A stretch of DNA of 64,000 nucleotides from Bacillus oleivorans (GCF_900207585.1 NZ_OAOP01000002.1:62001-126000), one strand, 5' to 3'. Positions 30,690 through 40,026 are shown, numbered from the stretch's first letter. Numbers and translations: made by a program. Notes: a model not told the origin generated them from the letters alone.

Positions 30690-31535
30690 ATGATATCAAG
30701 TATTTTGGAGTATGAATTTTTAAGAAATGCTTTTTTAACCGGTGTGATAGTTGGAATCATTGCTCCTTTGCTGGGGGTATTTATAGTTGTAAGACGGCTT
30801 GCTTTAATCGCTGACGCACTAAGCCATGTAACACTGTCAGGAATTGCTTTCAGCCTGCTTTTAAGTAAATCATTCACCTGGTTTGCAGGTATTAATCCAT
30901 TATATATGGGTGTGCTGTTCTCTTGTACGGGTGCTTTGTTTATTGAGAGGCTGCGGAGTGTATATAAACATTACCAAGAGCTTGCCATTCCTATTATTTT
31001 GTCAACAGGAATTGGGCTAGGTGCGATCTTTATTTCCATGGCAGATGGTTTTAATACAGACCTTCTAAATTATTTATTTGGAAGTATCAGTGCGGTTACA
31101 CAATCTGATTTAACATTAATTCTTTTTATCAGTCTGATCGTAGTTACAACTGTTATTATCTTTTACAAAGAATTATTTTTACTTTCCTTTGATGAAGAAC
31201 ATGCAAAGGCTTCTGGACTAAAGGCCGCTTATATACATGTTCTTTTTATTCTGCTTGTTGCATTGGTGATTGCCGCATCAATGAGAATAGTTGGCATTCT
31301 CTTAGTTTCCGCCTTAATGACCTTGCCTGTTGCGGCTAGTATTCGCATTGCAAATGGATTTAAACAATCCCTGTTTTTATCGATTCTTTTTGGAGAGATT
31401 TCCGTTCTCGGAGGGCTGGTAAGCGCCTATTACTTAGATCTTGCTCCTGGCGGGACGATTGTAATATTTTCAGTACTCATTCTGCTTTTTTCAATTGGAT
31501 ATAAACAAATCAAAACAAAGCTAAAAAGAATATGA
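30690..31535 (+). CDS. znuB: Zinc ABC transporter permease
   Basis: 281 aa with about eight hydrophobic helices, of the ABC-3 metal permease family. Characteristic stretches are GVFIVVRRLALIADALSHVTLSG near the start and RIVGILLVSALMTLPVA toward the end. It pairs with znuC, 18 bases upstream. Confidence 0.93.
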   Translation: MISSILEYEFLRNAFLTGVIVGIIAPLLGVFIVVRRLALIADALSHVTLSGIAFSLLLSKSFTWFAGINPLYMGVLFSCTGALFIERLRSVYKHYQELAIPIILSTGIGLGAIFISMADGFNTDLLNYLFGSISAVTQSDLTLILFISLIVVTTVIIFYKELFLLSFDEEHAKASGLKAAYIHVLFILLVALVIAASMRIVGILLVSALMTLPVAASIRIANGFKQSLFLSILFGEISVLGGLVSAYYLDLAPGGTIVIFSVLILLFSIGYKQIKTKLKRI

Positions 31536-31561
31536 TAAAATAAAGGAAGGTGGTGGTAATT

Positions 31562-31978
31562 GTGAATGTCACACAGGCAATCGATCTTTTAAAGCAAAAT
31601 GGCTTTAAATATACGGATAAGCGTGAATTCATGCTGGAAAGTCTTGCAGCACATAATAAATACTTATCTGCAAAAGAAGTGATGGAATTGATGAAATCGG
31701 ATTTTCCAGGTATTAGTGTAGATACGGTCTATCGAAATTTATCATTATTTTCAAAGCTCGGAATTTTAGAACAAACAGAGTTTTCAGGGGAGATGAGGTT
31801 TCGGTTTACGTGTGACCATCATCACCATCATCATCATTTTATCTGTCTCGAATGCGGAAAAACGAAGGAAATTGAATTATGTCCAATGGAAGTACTGCCA
31901 GGTAATTTTGAAGAATATGCCATCCATGACCATAAATTTGAAGTATACGGGAAGTGTCCCGAATGTAAAAGAGCATGA
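31562..31978 (+). CDS. zur: Zinc uptake regulator Zur (Fur family)
   Basis: 138 aa from GTG 31562 (site AAGGAAGGTGGTGG). N-terminal winged helix, then the metal-sensing part with a run of His ([10 protein letters not shown]), the CxxC pair of ECGK... and a second CPEC near the C-terminus that binds structural zinc. In B. subtilis zur (yqfV) also follows yqfU, but the znu transporter lies elsewhere. Here regulator and transporter form one operon. Confidence 0.94.
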   Translation: MNVTQAIDLLKQNGFKYTDKREFMLESLAAHNKYLSAKEVMELMKSDFPGISVDTVYRNLSLFSKLGILEQTEFSGEMRFRFTCDHHHHHHHFICLECGKTKEIELCPMEVLPGNFEEYAIHDHKFEVYGKCPECKRA

Positions 31979-32003
31979 GCCCAGGAGGGTTCATGCTCTT
32001 TTT
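31968..32003. terminator. Terminator after zur
   Basis: AGAGCATGAGCCC and GGGTTCATGCTCT form the stem, followed by TTTTT. Confidence 0.88.
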
Positions 32004-32035
32004 CTGGATTTTCCAAACGCGCGCTTAACGGGTTT

Positions 32036-32614
32036 TTACGATTTTATCTGTATCCACTCCTGTACCCACTGGTTAGCCTCATCCCATGACTTAACGCGAA
32101 TAACACCAGTTGGAATTGGATCTTGGTTATAAGGAGTATCAAATAATAATACAGGTATCCCGCATTCTAAATGAATATTCACAGCATTATCATGCTTATC
32201 CTCTAAAAAAAGGTCAACATCATATTTTTGAGCAGCCCCAATCTTATCATGCGAACCGATTAATTCAATATGATGATAATATAGATCTTTTTCGTTAAAC
32301 CATTGTCTTGTAACATCTAAGAGATGTGAACTTCTTGCACTGATAAAATATAATTCAAATCGCTCTTTCCACTCGTTTAAAACCTCTTGTGCCCCAACGG
32401 CTAAAGGTGAACTCTGATAAATCTCAGGTTCTTTTTTTACAAACCACTGATTAAATTCATCCGGTCTTACCTTTACTGCTTTTGTCAAATCATATTGAGT
32501 AACATCCTCTAATTTTAACGATAATCCAAATGCTTTATTTATATGAGGAAGCATCGAATTGGGGTCTGTTACAGTTCCATCTATATCAATTCCAAAGCGT
32601 AATGGTTTATTCAC
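32036..32614 (-). CDS. yqfW: HAD-superfamily 5'(3')-nucleotidase-like protein YqfW
   Basis: 192 aa. N-terminal catalytic motif FGIDIDGTVTD with the two Asp of the HAD family, and a C-terminal FLEDKHDNAVN acidic motif. Resembles 5'(3')-deoxyribonucleotidases and YqfW of B. subtilis. Substrate not known. Convergent with zur. Confidence 0.85.
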   Translation of the reverse strand: MNKPLRFGIDIDGTVTDPNSMLPHINKAFGLSLKLEDVTQYDLTKAVKVRPDEFNQWFVKKEPEIYQSSPLAVGAQEVLNEWKERFELYFISARSSHLLDVTRQWFNEKDLYYHHIELIGSHDKIGAAQKYDVDLFLEDKHDNAVNIHLECGIPVLLFDTPYNQDPIPTGVIRVKSWDEANQWVQEWIQIKS

Positions 32615-32804
32615 GTGTCTCTTCCTTCCAATTCATTGTCAAATATTCCTTATAAGCCTCTTTTAAAGCGTACAAAAAGAAGTGTATCACACCTTTATGG
32701 TTTTCTACAGCATTAATTAATTTAGCTGTTAAAGATTAACATGAGGAAAAACAGAAGTTTTGCAAAAAATATGAGTGCTCCTACTTTGAAAGTGAGGGAT
32801 GTAA

Positions 32805-33179
32805 ATGGCAGACGAGAGAAAATTCATTGATCATAATATTGATGTAAGAGATACCAATGAAGAGATTATGGAACAACGAATTAACAATGGGGATTATTTA
32901 GAGGAAGCATCTACAGAGGTAGCAGCTCCTTTTGCCGGACCTCGGAGAAATGAAAGAGCTAATACAGAAGACACAGAAACAGGCGGCAGAGGATTAGGGT
33001 ATGTTGGAATTGCCTTATCTATTCTTGCACTGTTTGTCCTTCCTGTTTTATTTGGAGCTGCAGGCATTGTTTTAGGATTTATCGCAAGAAGAAGAGGAGC
33101 AGAAGGAATCGGCGCAACAGCCATTGGAATTGGTGCTGCGGCGATCATTTTAAGCCTTTTTCTAGCCCCATTTTTTTAA
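32805..33179 (+). CDS. yqfX: YqfX family small membrane protein
   Basis: 124 aa. An acidic soluble N-terminal half of about 65 residues is followed by two hydrophobic helices (about 66-92 and 100-122) linked by a basic ARRRG loop. GTG-free: ATG start after GAGGGATG. Named by order (before ispG) and layout. Function unknown. Confidence 0.82.
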   Translation: MADERKFIDHNIDVRDTNEEIMEQRINNGDYLEEASTEVAAPFAGPRRNERANTEDTETGGRGLGYVGIALSILALFVLPVLFGAAGIVLGFIARRRGAEGIGATAIGIGAAAIILSLFLAPFF

Positions 33180-33202
33180 CGGTTAAGCCTTTAGGAGCAT
33201 AA

Positions 33203-33240
33203 GAAAAGAGCTTGGTCTTTTTAGACCAAGCTCTTACTTT
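33203..33240. terminator. Bidirectional terminator between yqfX and ispG
   Basis: AGAGCTTGGTCT and AGACCAAGCTCT are perfect arms flanked by A- and T-runs. Confidence 0.9.
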
Positions 33241-33242
33241 TC

Positions 33243-34346
33243 TTAAGCTTTTTGGGCTTCTGCCTGTTTTTTATAATATTCTTCAGCCAATTGATCAATT
33301 TCTTTCTTCAGTTCATCCACCATTGTTTCTTCTGGCACTTTCCGGACAATCTTTCCTTTTCTAAAGAGGAGCCCTTCGCCTCTTGCACCGGCAATTCCAA
33401 TATCTGCTTCTCTCGCTTCTCCTGGTCCGTTGACCGCACAGCCAAGTACAGAAACCTTGATGGGGGCTTTAATTTTTTGGATATATTCCTCCACTTCATT
33501 CGCAATGCTAATTAAATCAATTTCAATTCTTCCGCATGTTGGACAAGAAATTAATGTTGCCGCGTTTGAAGCGAGACCGAATACTTTTAAAAGCTCTTTT
33601 GCTACTTTTACTTCTTCAACCGGATCTGCACTTAAAGAAATCCGAAGGGTATTTCCGATTCCCTTGCTAAGAATCGCTCCCAAGCCTGCAGCACTTTTTA
33701 TCGTACCTGCAAAAAGTGTTCCTGATTCCGTGATACCTAAATGCAGCGGATAATCGAAGGCTTTAGCGGCTTTTTCATAGGCCTCAATGGCTAATTGGAC
33801 ATCTGAAGCCTTCATCGACACGATGATATCCTGAAAATCCAGTTCTTCTAGAATTTTGATGTGATGAAGGGCACTTTCGACCATGCCATCAGCAGTTGGA
33901 TAGCCATATTTTTCAAGGATTTTCTTTTCTAAAGAACCAGCGTTTACTCCAATTCGAATTGGTATTCGCCGTTCTTTTGCTGCTTTTACAACAGCTTCTA
34001 CTTTTTCTCTTCTGCCAATGTTCCCTGGATTTATTCGAATCTTGTCAACGCCGCCCTCAATCGCTTTTAGGGCAAGGCGATAGTCAAAATGAATATCAGC
34101 TACTAATGGAATGTTGATTTGTTTTTTGATTTCCGGAATGGCATCGGCTGCTCTTTCATCCGGAACAGCAACCCGGACGATTTGACATCCAGCCTCTTCA
34201 AGCCGGTGAATTTCTTCAACCGTAGCTTTAACATCATGAGTTTTCGTTGTGGTCATACTTTGTATAAAAAGTTCATTGCTTCCGCCAATGGTTAAATTAC
34301 CGACCTTTACTGGTCTTGTCTTTGTACGATGAATGAGTTCGCTCAA
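33243..34346 (-). CDS. ispG: 4-hydroxy-3-methylbut-2-en-1-yl diphosphate synthase
   Basis: 367 aa. MEP-pathway iron-sulfur enzyme with an N-terminal TIM barrel ([15 protein letters not shown]) and a C-terminal [4Fe-4S] domain holding [11 protein letters not shown] and [11 protein letters not shown]. It makes HMBPP, the substrate of IspH encoded at 24.4-25.3 kb. Start preceded by AAAGGGAGCG. Confidence 0.95.
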   Translation of the reverse strand: MSELIHRTKTRPVKVGNLTIGGSNELFIQSMTTTKTHDVKATVEEIHRLEEAGCQIVRVAVPDERAADAIPEIKKQINIPLVADIHFDYRLALKAIEGGVDKIRINPGNIGRREKVEAVVKAAKERRIPIRIGVNAGSLEKKILEKYGYPTADGMVESALHHIKILEELDFQDIIVSMKASDVQLAIEAYEKAAKAFDYPLHLGITESGTLFAGTIKSAAGLGAILSKGIGNTLRISLSADPVEEVKVAKELLKVFGLASNAATLISCPTCGRIEIDLISIANEVEEYIQKIKAPIKVSVLGCAVNGPGEAREADIGIAGARGEGLLFRKGKIVRKVPEETMVDELKKEIDQLAEEYYKKQAEAQKA

Positions 34347-34433
34347 GAGTCATTCGCTCCCTTTCGTCAATTAGAACTTCTAATTACCCATTCATTGTAC
34401 CAGTCAATTGAGGAAATTGACAAGGATAAGGGA

Positions 34434-34754
34434 CTAATCACGATAGATAGGGATTTTATATATTTTTCCCGCCTGAATTTGTTCAGGCGCCATTTGATTC
34501 AATGAAATAAAATCTTGTACAACTGTATCAATTTCGACTGGTAATGTGCCTGTATACCTTTCTACAATGGATAGAACTGTTTCCCCGCGGCTAACAATAT
34601 GCTCAACATATGCAATATCTCCTGTATTTGCTGCGTTTACTTCTGCTGTTTCCATCTGCGCTGTTGCCTTTAGGGGAAGTGTACCGACTTTTAAATCATA
34701 GTAAAGAGATAGTAGGAACAATAGGACTGTGATTATAGCTGCGACTCGTTTCAT
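34434..34754 (-). CDS. yqfZ: LysM-domain protein (YqfZ-like)
   Basis: 106 aa from ATG 34754 (site AAGGGAGGT). An N-terminal membrane/signal segment (about residues 3-22) precedes a single LysM-like domain (about 50-105, HIVSRGETVLSIVERYTG ... QAGKIYKIPIY). Likely binds cell wall on the outer face. Same place as B. subtilis yqfZ, downstream of ispG. Confidence 0.82.
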   Translation of the reverse strand: MKRVAAIITVLLFLLSLYYDLKVGTLPLKATAQMETAEVNAANTGDIAYVEHIVSRGETVLSIVERYTGTLPVEIDTVVQDFISLNQMAPEQIQAGKIYKIPIYRD

Positions 34755-34819
34755 CAAAAATACCTCCCTTGGTCTGCTTGTCCCATATATATGACCAAGG
34801 AAAATTTTTATGACTTGTT

Positions 34820-34858
34820 TCAACATTAAATTTATACTTTTTTAACATTACCTTTACA
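34820..34858 (+). promoter_or_regulatory. PhoP-box-like array before the chemoreceptor gene
   Basis: Four hexamers at exact 11-bp intervals: TCAACA (34820), TTTATA (34831), TTAACA (34842), TTTACA (34853). This is the form of Bacillus PhoP boxes (TT[ACT]A[CT]A repeats). A -10-like CATAAT begins 9 bases later at 34868, the same distance as in the pst promoter of this window. The chemoreceptor gene starts 60 bases further on. Confidence 0.6.
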
Positions 34859-34918
34859 TAACACTGCCATAATGAGACATGTGAAGAAATATATAACAGA
34901 CTTTGAAAGAGGCAGATT

Positions 34919-36649
34919 ATGTTAAAAAAATCTCTAAATGTTATATTACAAGGGTTTAAGCTAAAACAACTGTCATTGCGTACGCGTCTAGTATTACTGA
35001 TTTTTCCCTTATTTTTATTAAGCGCCAGTGTTACTACTTTAATCACTTATAACCAGGCAATGGAAAATGGAATTAAACTAATGGAAGAACGGCTAGAAAC
35101 GGAACTGCAATTTATTTATGAGACATCTCAAAGTTTAATGTATCAATATGTTGGAGATCCAGATTCTTTTAATCGAGAACTCGAAAAGGCGATAAAAAGG
35201 CAGGATGCCAATTTTTCGCAAGATGGATACAGGGGGGACTTTTTTTTCGTAAGAGATGAAACCATATCACCGATTGGCTCCAGTAATTCTCTTTATAAGC
35301 CAACTGAATCAGTGCTCGGGGAGATGAAAAACAAAACAAGCGGTGTCATTCATGATGAAATAAACGGCGATCCGATTACGATTGGGTTTCAAGAAATTCA
35401 AGAAATTCGAGGGAAATATGCGATTTTAATTCCCCAGAATGAATATTTGTCATCCATCTATGAGTTAAGAGAGCTCTTATTATCTATTTTAATCGTCAGC
35501 AGTATCGTTATTTTTTTAATCATCTTTTTAATTACAAGATCAATAACAAAACCCATCCATACTTTAAGCCAGCATATGTCTAAAATGAATGGAACTAAAC
35601 TCCAGCTTTCTGAACTGGAAATCAGTGAGAAACGCAGCAGTCCTGAAATACAAAATCTCGTCGGAACGTATAACATTATGATTGGCCAGATGAAAAAAAT
35701 GATTGAGGAAATCCAGCAAACAAGCAGTCATTTAATTCAAGCCGAATCGAAATTAAAATCAAATGCAGAAATTCTCAAAGAGGAACAGCATCATGTTCAA
35801 GAGGTTTTGCAAAATGTACATATCGGTGCTAAAGAAACAGCTGCAAGCTCATATATGACGACAAAGGAACAAAAGAATATGGCACAGTCTGTTTCCCTCG
35901 TTACAAGTAAAGTTAATGAAATGATGAGGCAAACAGAAGGCTCTACTTCTTATACAGAAGAAGGGAAGTCAACCATGGATGCGATGATTCATGGAACGAT
36001 TGAAATGAAAGGTAAAATGGTGAATATGTCGCATGCAATCAAAAGTATGGAAGACCATACTTCAAAAATAGGAGATGTTTTGTTAACGATCAAAAAAATA
36101 GCAGAACAAACAAAATTGTTATCCTTAAATGCAGCGATTGAAGCAGCTCGGGCAGGAGATGCAGGTACAGGATTTATGGTAGTTGCGGACGAGATTAAAA
36201 AACTGGCTGAACATTCATCAAATGCTGTCCAACAAGTTGGCATGATGACAGCAAGAATCGACCAGCAAGCTAAACAAGTAACCAATCAATTCTCTCTTTT
36301 AGAAAAGGAATTCGAAAATCAGGATGTGATGGCGAATCAAAGTATTGAGTTATTTGATAAACTCTTACATGATCTCCGTATTATTATGGAATGGACGATG
36401 GATGTTGGACAAGAAGTAAACTTATTAGTATCAACCCTCCCAACTATTGAAATCCGAACAGAAGAAGTAAATATTATAGCAGAAAAAACAATTAAATCTG
36501 TCGATGATATGAATCTTTATTTTACAAAGCTTGGAGAGAGACTGGATACGAACGTGTACCTAGCTGAAACCTTATCTGAGCTATCCGCCAGACTAACCCA
36601 CTTGCTTCGGAAATTTGAAATAGAGCAACAAACAGGGACTACACCTTAA
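34919..36649 (+). CDS. Methyl-accepting chemotaxis protein
   Basis: 576 aa. Membrane helix 1 (about residues 22-44), an outer ligand-binding domain (about 45-185), helix 2 (about 187-210), a HAMP linker starting [12 protein letters not shown], then a long signalling coiled coil. The hairpin tip that contacts CheA/CheW reads [20 protein letters not shown] and [14 protein letters not shown]. Ligand unknown from sequence. It replaces yqgA of B. subtilis at this place, so it is an insertion. The upstream PhoP-box-like array suggests phosphate-starvation control. Its stop lies inside a shared terminator with yqgB. Confidence 0.92.
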   Translation: MLKKSLNVILQGFKLKQLSLRTRLVLLIFPLFLLSASVTTLITYNQAMENGIKLMEERLETELQFIYETSQSLMYQYVGDPDSFNRELEKAIKRQDANFSQDGYRGDFFFVRDETISPIGSSNSLYKPTESVLGEMKNKTSGVIHDEINGDPITIGFQEIQEIRGKYAILIPQNEYLSSIYELRELLLSILIVSSIVIFLIIFLITRSITKPIHTLSQHMSKMNGTKLQLSELEISEKRSSPEIQNLVGTYNIMIGQMKKMIEEIQQTSSHLIQAESKLKSNAEILKEEQHHVQEVLQNVHIGAKETAASSYMTTKEQKNMAQSVSLVTSKVNEMMRQTEGSTSYTEEGKSTMDAMIHGTIEMKGKMVNMSHAIKSMEDHTSKIGDVLLTIKKIAEQTKLLSLNAAIEAARAGDAGTGFMVVADEIKKLAEHSSNAVQQVGMMTARIDQQAKQVTNQFSLLEKEFENQDVMANQSIELFDKLLHDLRIIMEWTMDVGQEVNLLVSTLPTIEIRTEEVNIIAEKTIKSVDDMNLYFTKLGERLDTNVYLAETLSELSARLTHLLRKFEIEQQTGTTP

Positions 36650-36671
36650 TAAGGCGCAGTCCCTGTTTGTT
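36629..36671. terminator. Bidirectional terminator between chemoreceptor gene and yqgB
   Basis: CAAACAGGGACT and AGTCCCTGTTTG are perfect 12-base arms; an inner CCTTAATAAGG extends the stem. It overlaps the end of the chemoreceptor gene. Confidence 0.88.
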
Positions 36672-36679
36672 TCGCTTTA

Positions 36680-37456
36680 TTATAATTCGGTTGCTTTCGA
36701 TTCAGGAATTTCCTTAACGGCTAAGTACAAGAAAATAATCGATACGCCCCAGTGAATGAATAATGCCCCGGGTACAGTGGTTTTTAAAAATCCCATAATC
36801 ATAAAGAATACGGTTGGGAGGGTAATACAATAGGCTGTCATCCGCCATACCTGGCCATACTTTAATTTCTTGCCTAATGAACTGACAAGTATAAGACCAA
36901 TAGCTGCGAGAATCGTAATTTCAAGAAAATCAATTCCAGCTGAAAAGACGTACATAATGACAAAAAGAATAGGTAAGAAAATCACTGAAATAGAATCAAA
37001 TGATTGAATCAGTGCCTGAACATCCTGTTTTGAAATAGCTGCCACGTCAAATAAGGTGTAAGGGTAGCTATCGACGACTCCATTAGATACTAATACAAAC
37101 TCATTTTTTAATAGGGCAATCGCATCCTCATTGGTATCCAAATCATTAACATCCGTATTTCCGGAACTGTCGAAAATTAGGGTTAAACCATACTTCTCTA
37201 AAATCAAGGGCTCGTTCCGCTCTGATGTTAACGTACCATTTTCAATTGTAAAGTCTGGAAGATCATCTTCAATCGTATCAGCAACAGCATCAATTGATTT
37301 AGTTATGCCTTCTTGCAGGTTATAAAAAGTGGGAATAACGGAAAGCAGCGCTAGAAAGAATACGTACAAAATAGTTTTACCAATGCCCTGCATACGAAAA
37401 CTGGCGATATCACCCGGCGAAAATAAACTCCTATAAAATTGTTTAAAAATATTCAT
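36680..37456 (-). CDS. yqgB: DUF1189 membrane protein YqgB
   Basis: 258 aa. N-terminal FYRSLFSPGDIASFR then a membrane helix (about residues 28-46), an outer acidic domain of about 100 residues, and four hydrophobic helices (about 155-250). Matches DUF1189 (B. subtilis YqgB). Function unknown. A PhoP-box-like array on its coding strand lies about 80-115 bases upstream. Confidence 0.85.
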   Translation of the reverse strand: MNIFKQFYRSLFSPGDIASFRMQGIGKTILYVFFLALLSVIPTFYNLQEGITKSIDAVADTIEDDLPDFTIENGTLTSERNEPLILEKYGLTLIFDSSGNTDVNDLDTNEDAIALLKNEFVLVSNGVVDSYPYTLFDVAAISKQDVQALIQSFDSISVIFLPILFVIMYVFSAGIDFLEITILAAIGLILVSSLGKKLKYGQVWRMTAYCITLPTVFFMIMGFLKTTVPGALFIHWGVSIIFLYLAVKEIPESKATEL

Positions 37457-37533
37457 AATGCCGTCTCCCTTTCATCGTCTTTCTACATAGTTTAGACTGG
37501 CAAAAGCGGGAAATCAACTAATTGCAAATGAGC

Positions 37534-37572
37534 AATATTACAAAAGTAAACGAAATGTTAATTTTTTGTAAA
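37534..37572 (-). promoter_or_regulatory. PhoP-box-like array on the minus strand (yqgB / Na-Pi region)
   Basis: Read on the minus strand: TTTACA (37572-37567), TTAACA (37561-37556), TTTACT (37550-37545) and a weak fourth unit, all at 11-bp steps. The 26 bases from TTTACA differ from the pst box at 44652 by only two bases, sharing TTTACAAAA and TTAACATTTCGTTTA. The same gap also holds plus-strand hexamers TTTACT, TTAATA, TTAATA at 37578, 37589 and 37600, facing the Na/Pi gene. The direction of control is unclear. Confidence 0.55.
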
Positions 37573-37659
37573 CACTATTTACTTTTCCTTAATAAATCAT
37601 TAATAATTGTATGGGGTTTTTAGACAAACACTTTTGTGTAAATTAAGGGGTTGAATCGT

Positions 37660-39294
37660 TTGGAAGGGATCGATTTACAAGCACTTATATTTGAATTTTT
37701 AGGCGGACTTGGTATTTTCCTTTTAGGAATTAAATTCATGGGAGAGGGATTACAAAAAGCTGCTGGTGATAAATTGCGTGATATTCTTGACAGATGGACA
37801 TCAAATCCAATATTAGGTGTTCTCGCAGGGATGTTAGTAACCATTTTAATCCAATCAAGTTCTGGAACCACCGTAATTACCGTCGGACTGGTAAGTGCCG
37901 GTTTTATGACTCTGAGACAAGCTATCGGTGTTGTAATGGGGGCAAACATTGGGACAACGGTAACAGCGTTTATTATTGGGATTGATGTCGGTGCCTATGC
38001 TTTACCTATATTGTTCCTTGGAGTCGTGTTTTTATTTTTCTTTAAGAGTCGTAAATGGCAAAATCTCGGTCAAGTATTATTCGGTTTCGGTGCCTTATTC
38101 TATGGACTTGAACTCATGAGCAGCGGTATGAAACCATTGCGTTCATTGGAAGCCTTTCATGATTTAACAGTAGAAATGGCTTCAACACCAATCCTAGGGG
38201 TTGTAGTAGGTACATTATTTACTGTGATTGTCCAAAGTTCATCTGCGACTGTCGGTATTCTTCAAGGATTATATGAACAAGGCCTGGTGAATTTAGATGC
38301 CGCCTTACCTGTATTATTTGGTGATAATATTGGTACAACCATTACGGCTGTAATTGCAGCTATAGGGGCTTCGGTAGCTGCAAAACGAACAGCGGCCAGT
38401 CACGTTATGTTTAATGTGATCGGGACTATTATCTTTTTACTATTACTCAAACCATTTACGATCTATATCGAATATTTAACTCAAGTCCTCGACCTAGGTC
38501 CAAAAATGCAAATTGCTTTTGCACACGGGTCCTTTAACATAGTTAATACAATCATACAATTACCGTTTATAGCTTATATCGCAAAAGCTGTTACAAAGCT
38601 TGTTCCTGGTGAAGATACGTATGTTGAGTATAAAGCTAAGCACTTAGATCCGATTTTTATTGAACAAAACCCATCCATTGCATTAGGTCAGGCACAAGAG
38701 GAAGTCTTGCGTATGGGGCAGCTGGCAATTAAAGGATTAGAAGAATCATTTGACTTCTTAAAAACAAAAGCATCAAAACACTCAGAAGTGGCCTTACAGT
38801 TAGAGGACGCGATAAATAATTTAGATAAAAAAATTACGGATTATTTAGTCGATCTTGCTCGCAGCTCTTTATCTGCAACTGAATCGGAAAGACACTCCTT
38901 ATTAATGGATACAGTTCGAGATATTGAGCGGATCGGCGATCATTTTGAAAATATCATTGAACTGGTTGATTACCAATTAGCTAATAAAGTGATGATTTCG
39001 GATGACGCTATGCAAGACCTTGAAGGTATGTTTAACCTAACTATTAAGACGTTAAAAGATGCAATTGAGGCCCTTGACCACAACGATTTAAATTTGGCTA
39101 AAAAGGTAAAAGATGAAGAAGAGCAGATTGACCAATTAGAAAGAAAGCTGCGCAAGCAGCATATATTGCGTTTGAATGAAGGTCTATGCTCGGGCCAATC
39201 TGGTATTGTTTTTGTTGATATTATTAGTAACTTAGAGCGGATTGGCGATCATAGTGTAAATATTGCTGAAGCCGTACTGGGAGAAAGACATTAA
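37660..39294 (+). CDS. Na/Pi cotransporter family protein with PhoU-like domain
   Basis: 544 aa from TTG 37660 (site AAGGGG at the right distance; TTG 37651 is too close to it). Two repeats of the NptA/Na-Pi cotransporter II fold, each with the Gln-Ser-Ser signature (LIQSSSGTTV and VQSSSATVG), fill about residues 1-320. A C-terminal helical PhoU-like domain (about 340-540) contains two DIERIGDH/LERIGDH motifs. Predicted sodium-dependent phosphate transporter. Not at this place in B. subtilis as I recall, so likely a lineage addition. Confidence 0.9.
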   Translation: MEGIDLQALIFEFLGGLGIFLLGIKFMGEGLQKAAGDKLRDILDRWTSNPILGVLAGMLVTILIQSSSGTTVITVGLVSAGFMTLRQAIGVVMGANIGTTVTAFIIGIDVGAYALPILFLGVVFLFFFKSRKWQNLGQVLFGFGALFYGLELMSSGMKPLRSLEAFHDLTVEMASTPILGVVVGTLFTVIVQSSSATVGILQGLYEQGLVNLDAALPVLFGDNIGTTITAVIAAIGASVAAKRTAASHVMFNVIGTIIFLLLLKPFTIYIEYLTQVLDLGPKMQIAFAHGSFNIVNTIIQLPFIAYIAKAVTKLVPGEDTYVEYKAKHLDPIFIEQNPSIALGQAQEEVLRMGQLAIKGLEESFDFLKTKASKHSEVALQLEDAINNLDKKITDYLVDLARSSLSATESERHSLLMDTVRDIERIGDHFENIIELVDYQLANKVMISDDAMQDLEGMFNLTIKTLKDAIEALDHNDLNLAKKVKDEEEQIDQLERKLRKQHILRLNEGLCSGQSGIVFVDIISNLERIGDHSVNIAEAVLGERH

Positions 39295-39301
39295 TTTGAT
39301 T

Positions 39302-39336
39302 AAAAGGTGCTACACGAATGGGTAGCGCCTTTTTGA
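39302..39336 (+). terminator. Terminator after Na/Pi cotransporter gene
   Basis: AAAGGTGCTAC and GTAGCGCCTTT pair around an 8-base loop and are followed by Ts. Confidence 0.85.
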
Positions 39337-39410
39337 TGCTTTTATTTATAATCAGTGTGAGTGGAATTATATAATAGAAGCGGAAAAATACTATAATGAG
39401 GTGAAATAAA

Positions 39411-39893
39411 ATCGAATTTTTAACATGGGCTATTGTAATCGTACTATGGTCTCTCGCTTTTATAGGGTTAATTTATCCAATTCTTCCGAGCTCAGTCATG
39501 ATATTCGGTTCTTTTTTGATTTATGGCTGGTTTGTTAGTTTCGATTCGTTTAACTGGCTGTTCTGGATGATTCAAAGCTGTTTTTTCCTATTATTATTTA
39601 TTGTTGATTATGTAGCAAACGCATTGGGCATAAAAAAGTTTGGCGGAACAAAAGCAAGTATTTGGGGCAGTACGATTGGAATTTTAGCAGGACCGTTTAT
39701 AATTCCTTTTGCCGGGATCATTCTGGGGCCATTTATCGGTGCAGTTTTGGGAGAAATGCTTGTTTCAAAGACCCCATTCAAACAAGCGATAAAAATCGGG
39801 CTTGGGTCTGTTACCGGATTTATCGGAAGCGTATTTGTGAAAGGGATTATAATGGCAGCCATGGTTTTTTACTTTCTTGTGCTTGTACTTTAA
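39411..39893 (+). CDS. yqgC: DUF456 membrane protein YqgC, apparent ATC start
   Basis: Membrane protein with about five hydrophobic helices, DUF456 family. The first in-frame ATG (39498) would remove the first helix and has no ribosome site. The frame is open upstream to a stop at 39402-39404 with no ATG, GTG or TTG. A good site (TGAGGTG) stands 7 bases before an ATC at 39411, giving 160 aa that begin I/M-E-F-L-T-W-A-I-V. So ATC is the most likely start codon, rare but known to be usable. Position before sodA is as in B. subtilis. Confidence 0.75.
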   Translation: MEFLTWAIVIVLWSLAFIGLIYPILPSSVMIFGSFLIYGWFVSFDSFNWLFWMIQSCFFLLLFIVDYVANALGIKKFGGTKASIWGSTIGILAGPFIIPFAGIILGPFIGAVLGEMLVSKTPFKQAIKIGLGSVTGFIGSVFVKGIIMAAMVFYFLVLVL

Positions 39894-39964
39894 TTTTTCT
39901 ATGCGAAACTCGTGCATTATAATTGAAAGTCCCATTCAGATTTGGTAATCTAATGGTGATTCAA

Positions 39965-39997
39965 CATTTCTCAAATTATTCCAAACTCTGAGAAATG
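39965..39997 (+). repeat. Inverted repeat in the sodA leader
   Basis: CATTTCTCA and TGAGAAATG are perfect 9-base arms with a 15-base spacer, ending about 30 bases before the sodA start and before its ribosome site. There is no T-run, so it is not a terminator. Possibly an operator or mRNA stabiliser. Confidence 0.5.
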
Positions 39998-40026
39998 AAA
40001 TTTACATATTTGGGAGGAATTTTAAG

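Noticed and set aside
31812-31840. CAT/CAC run in zur as a possible tandem DNA repeat
   Set aside because: It codes for the His-rich metal site expected in Zur proteins.
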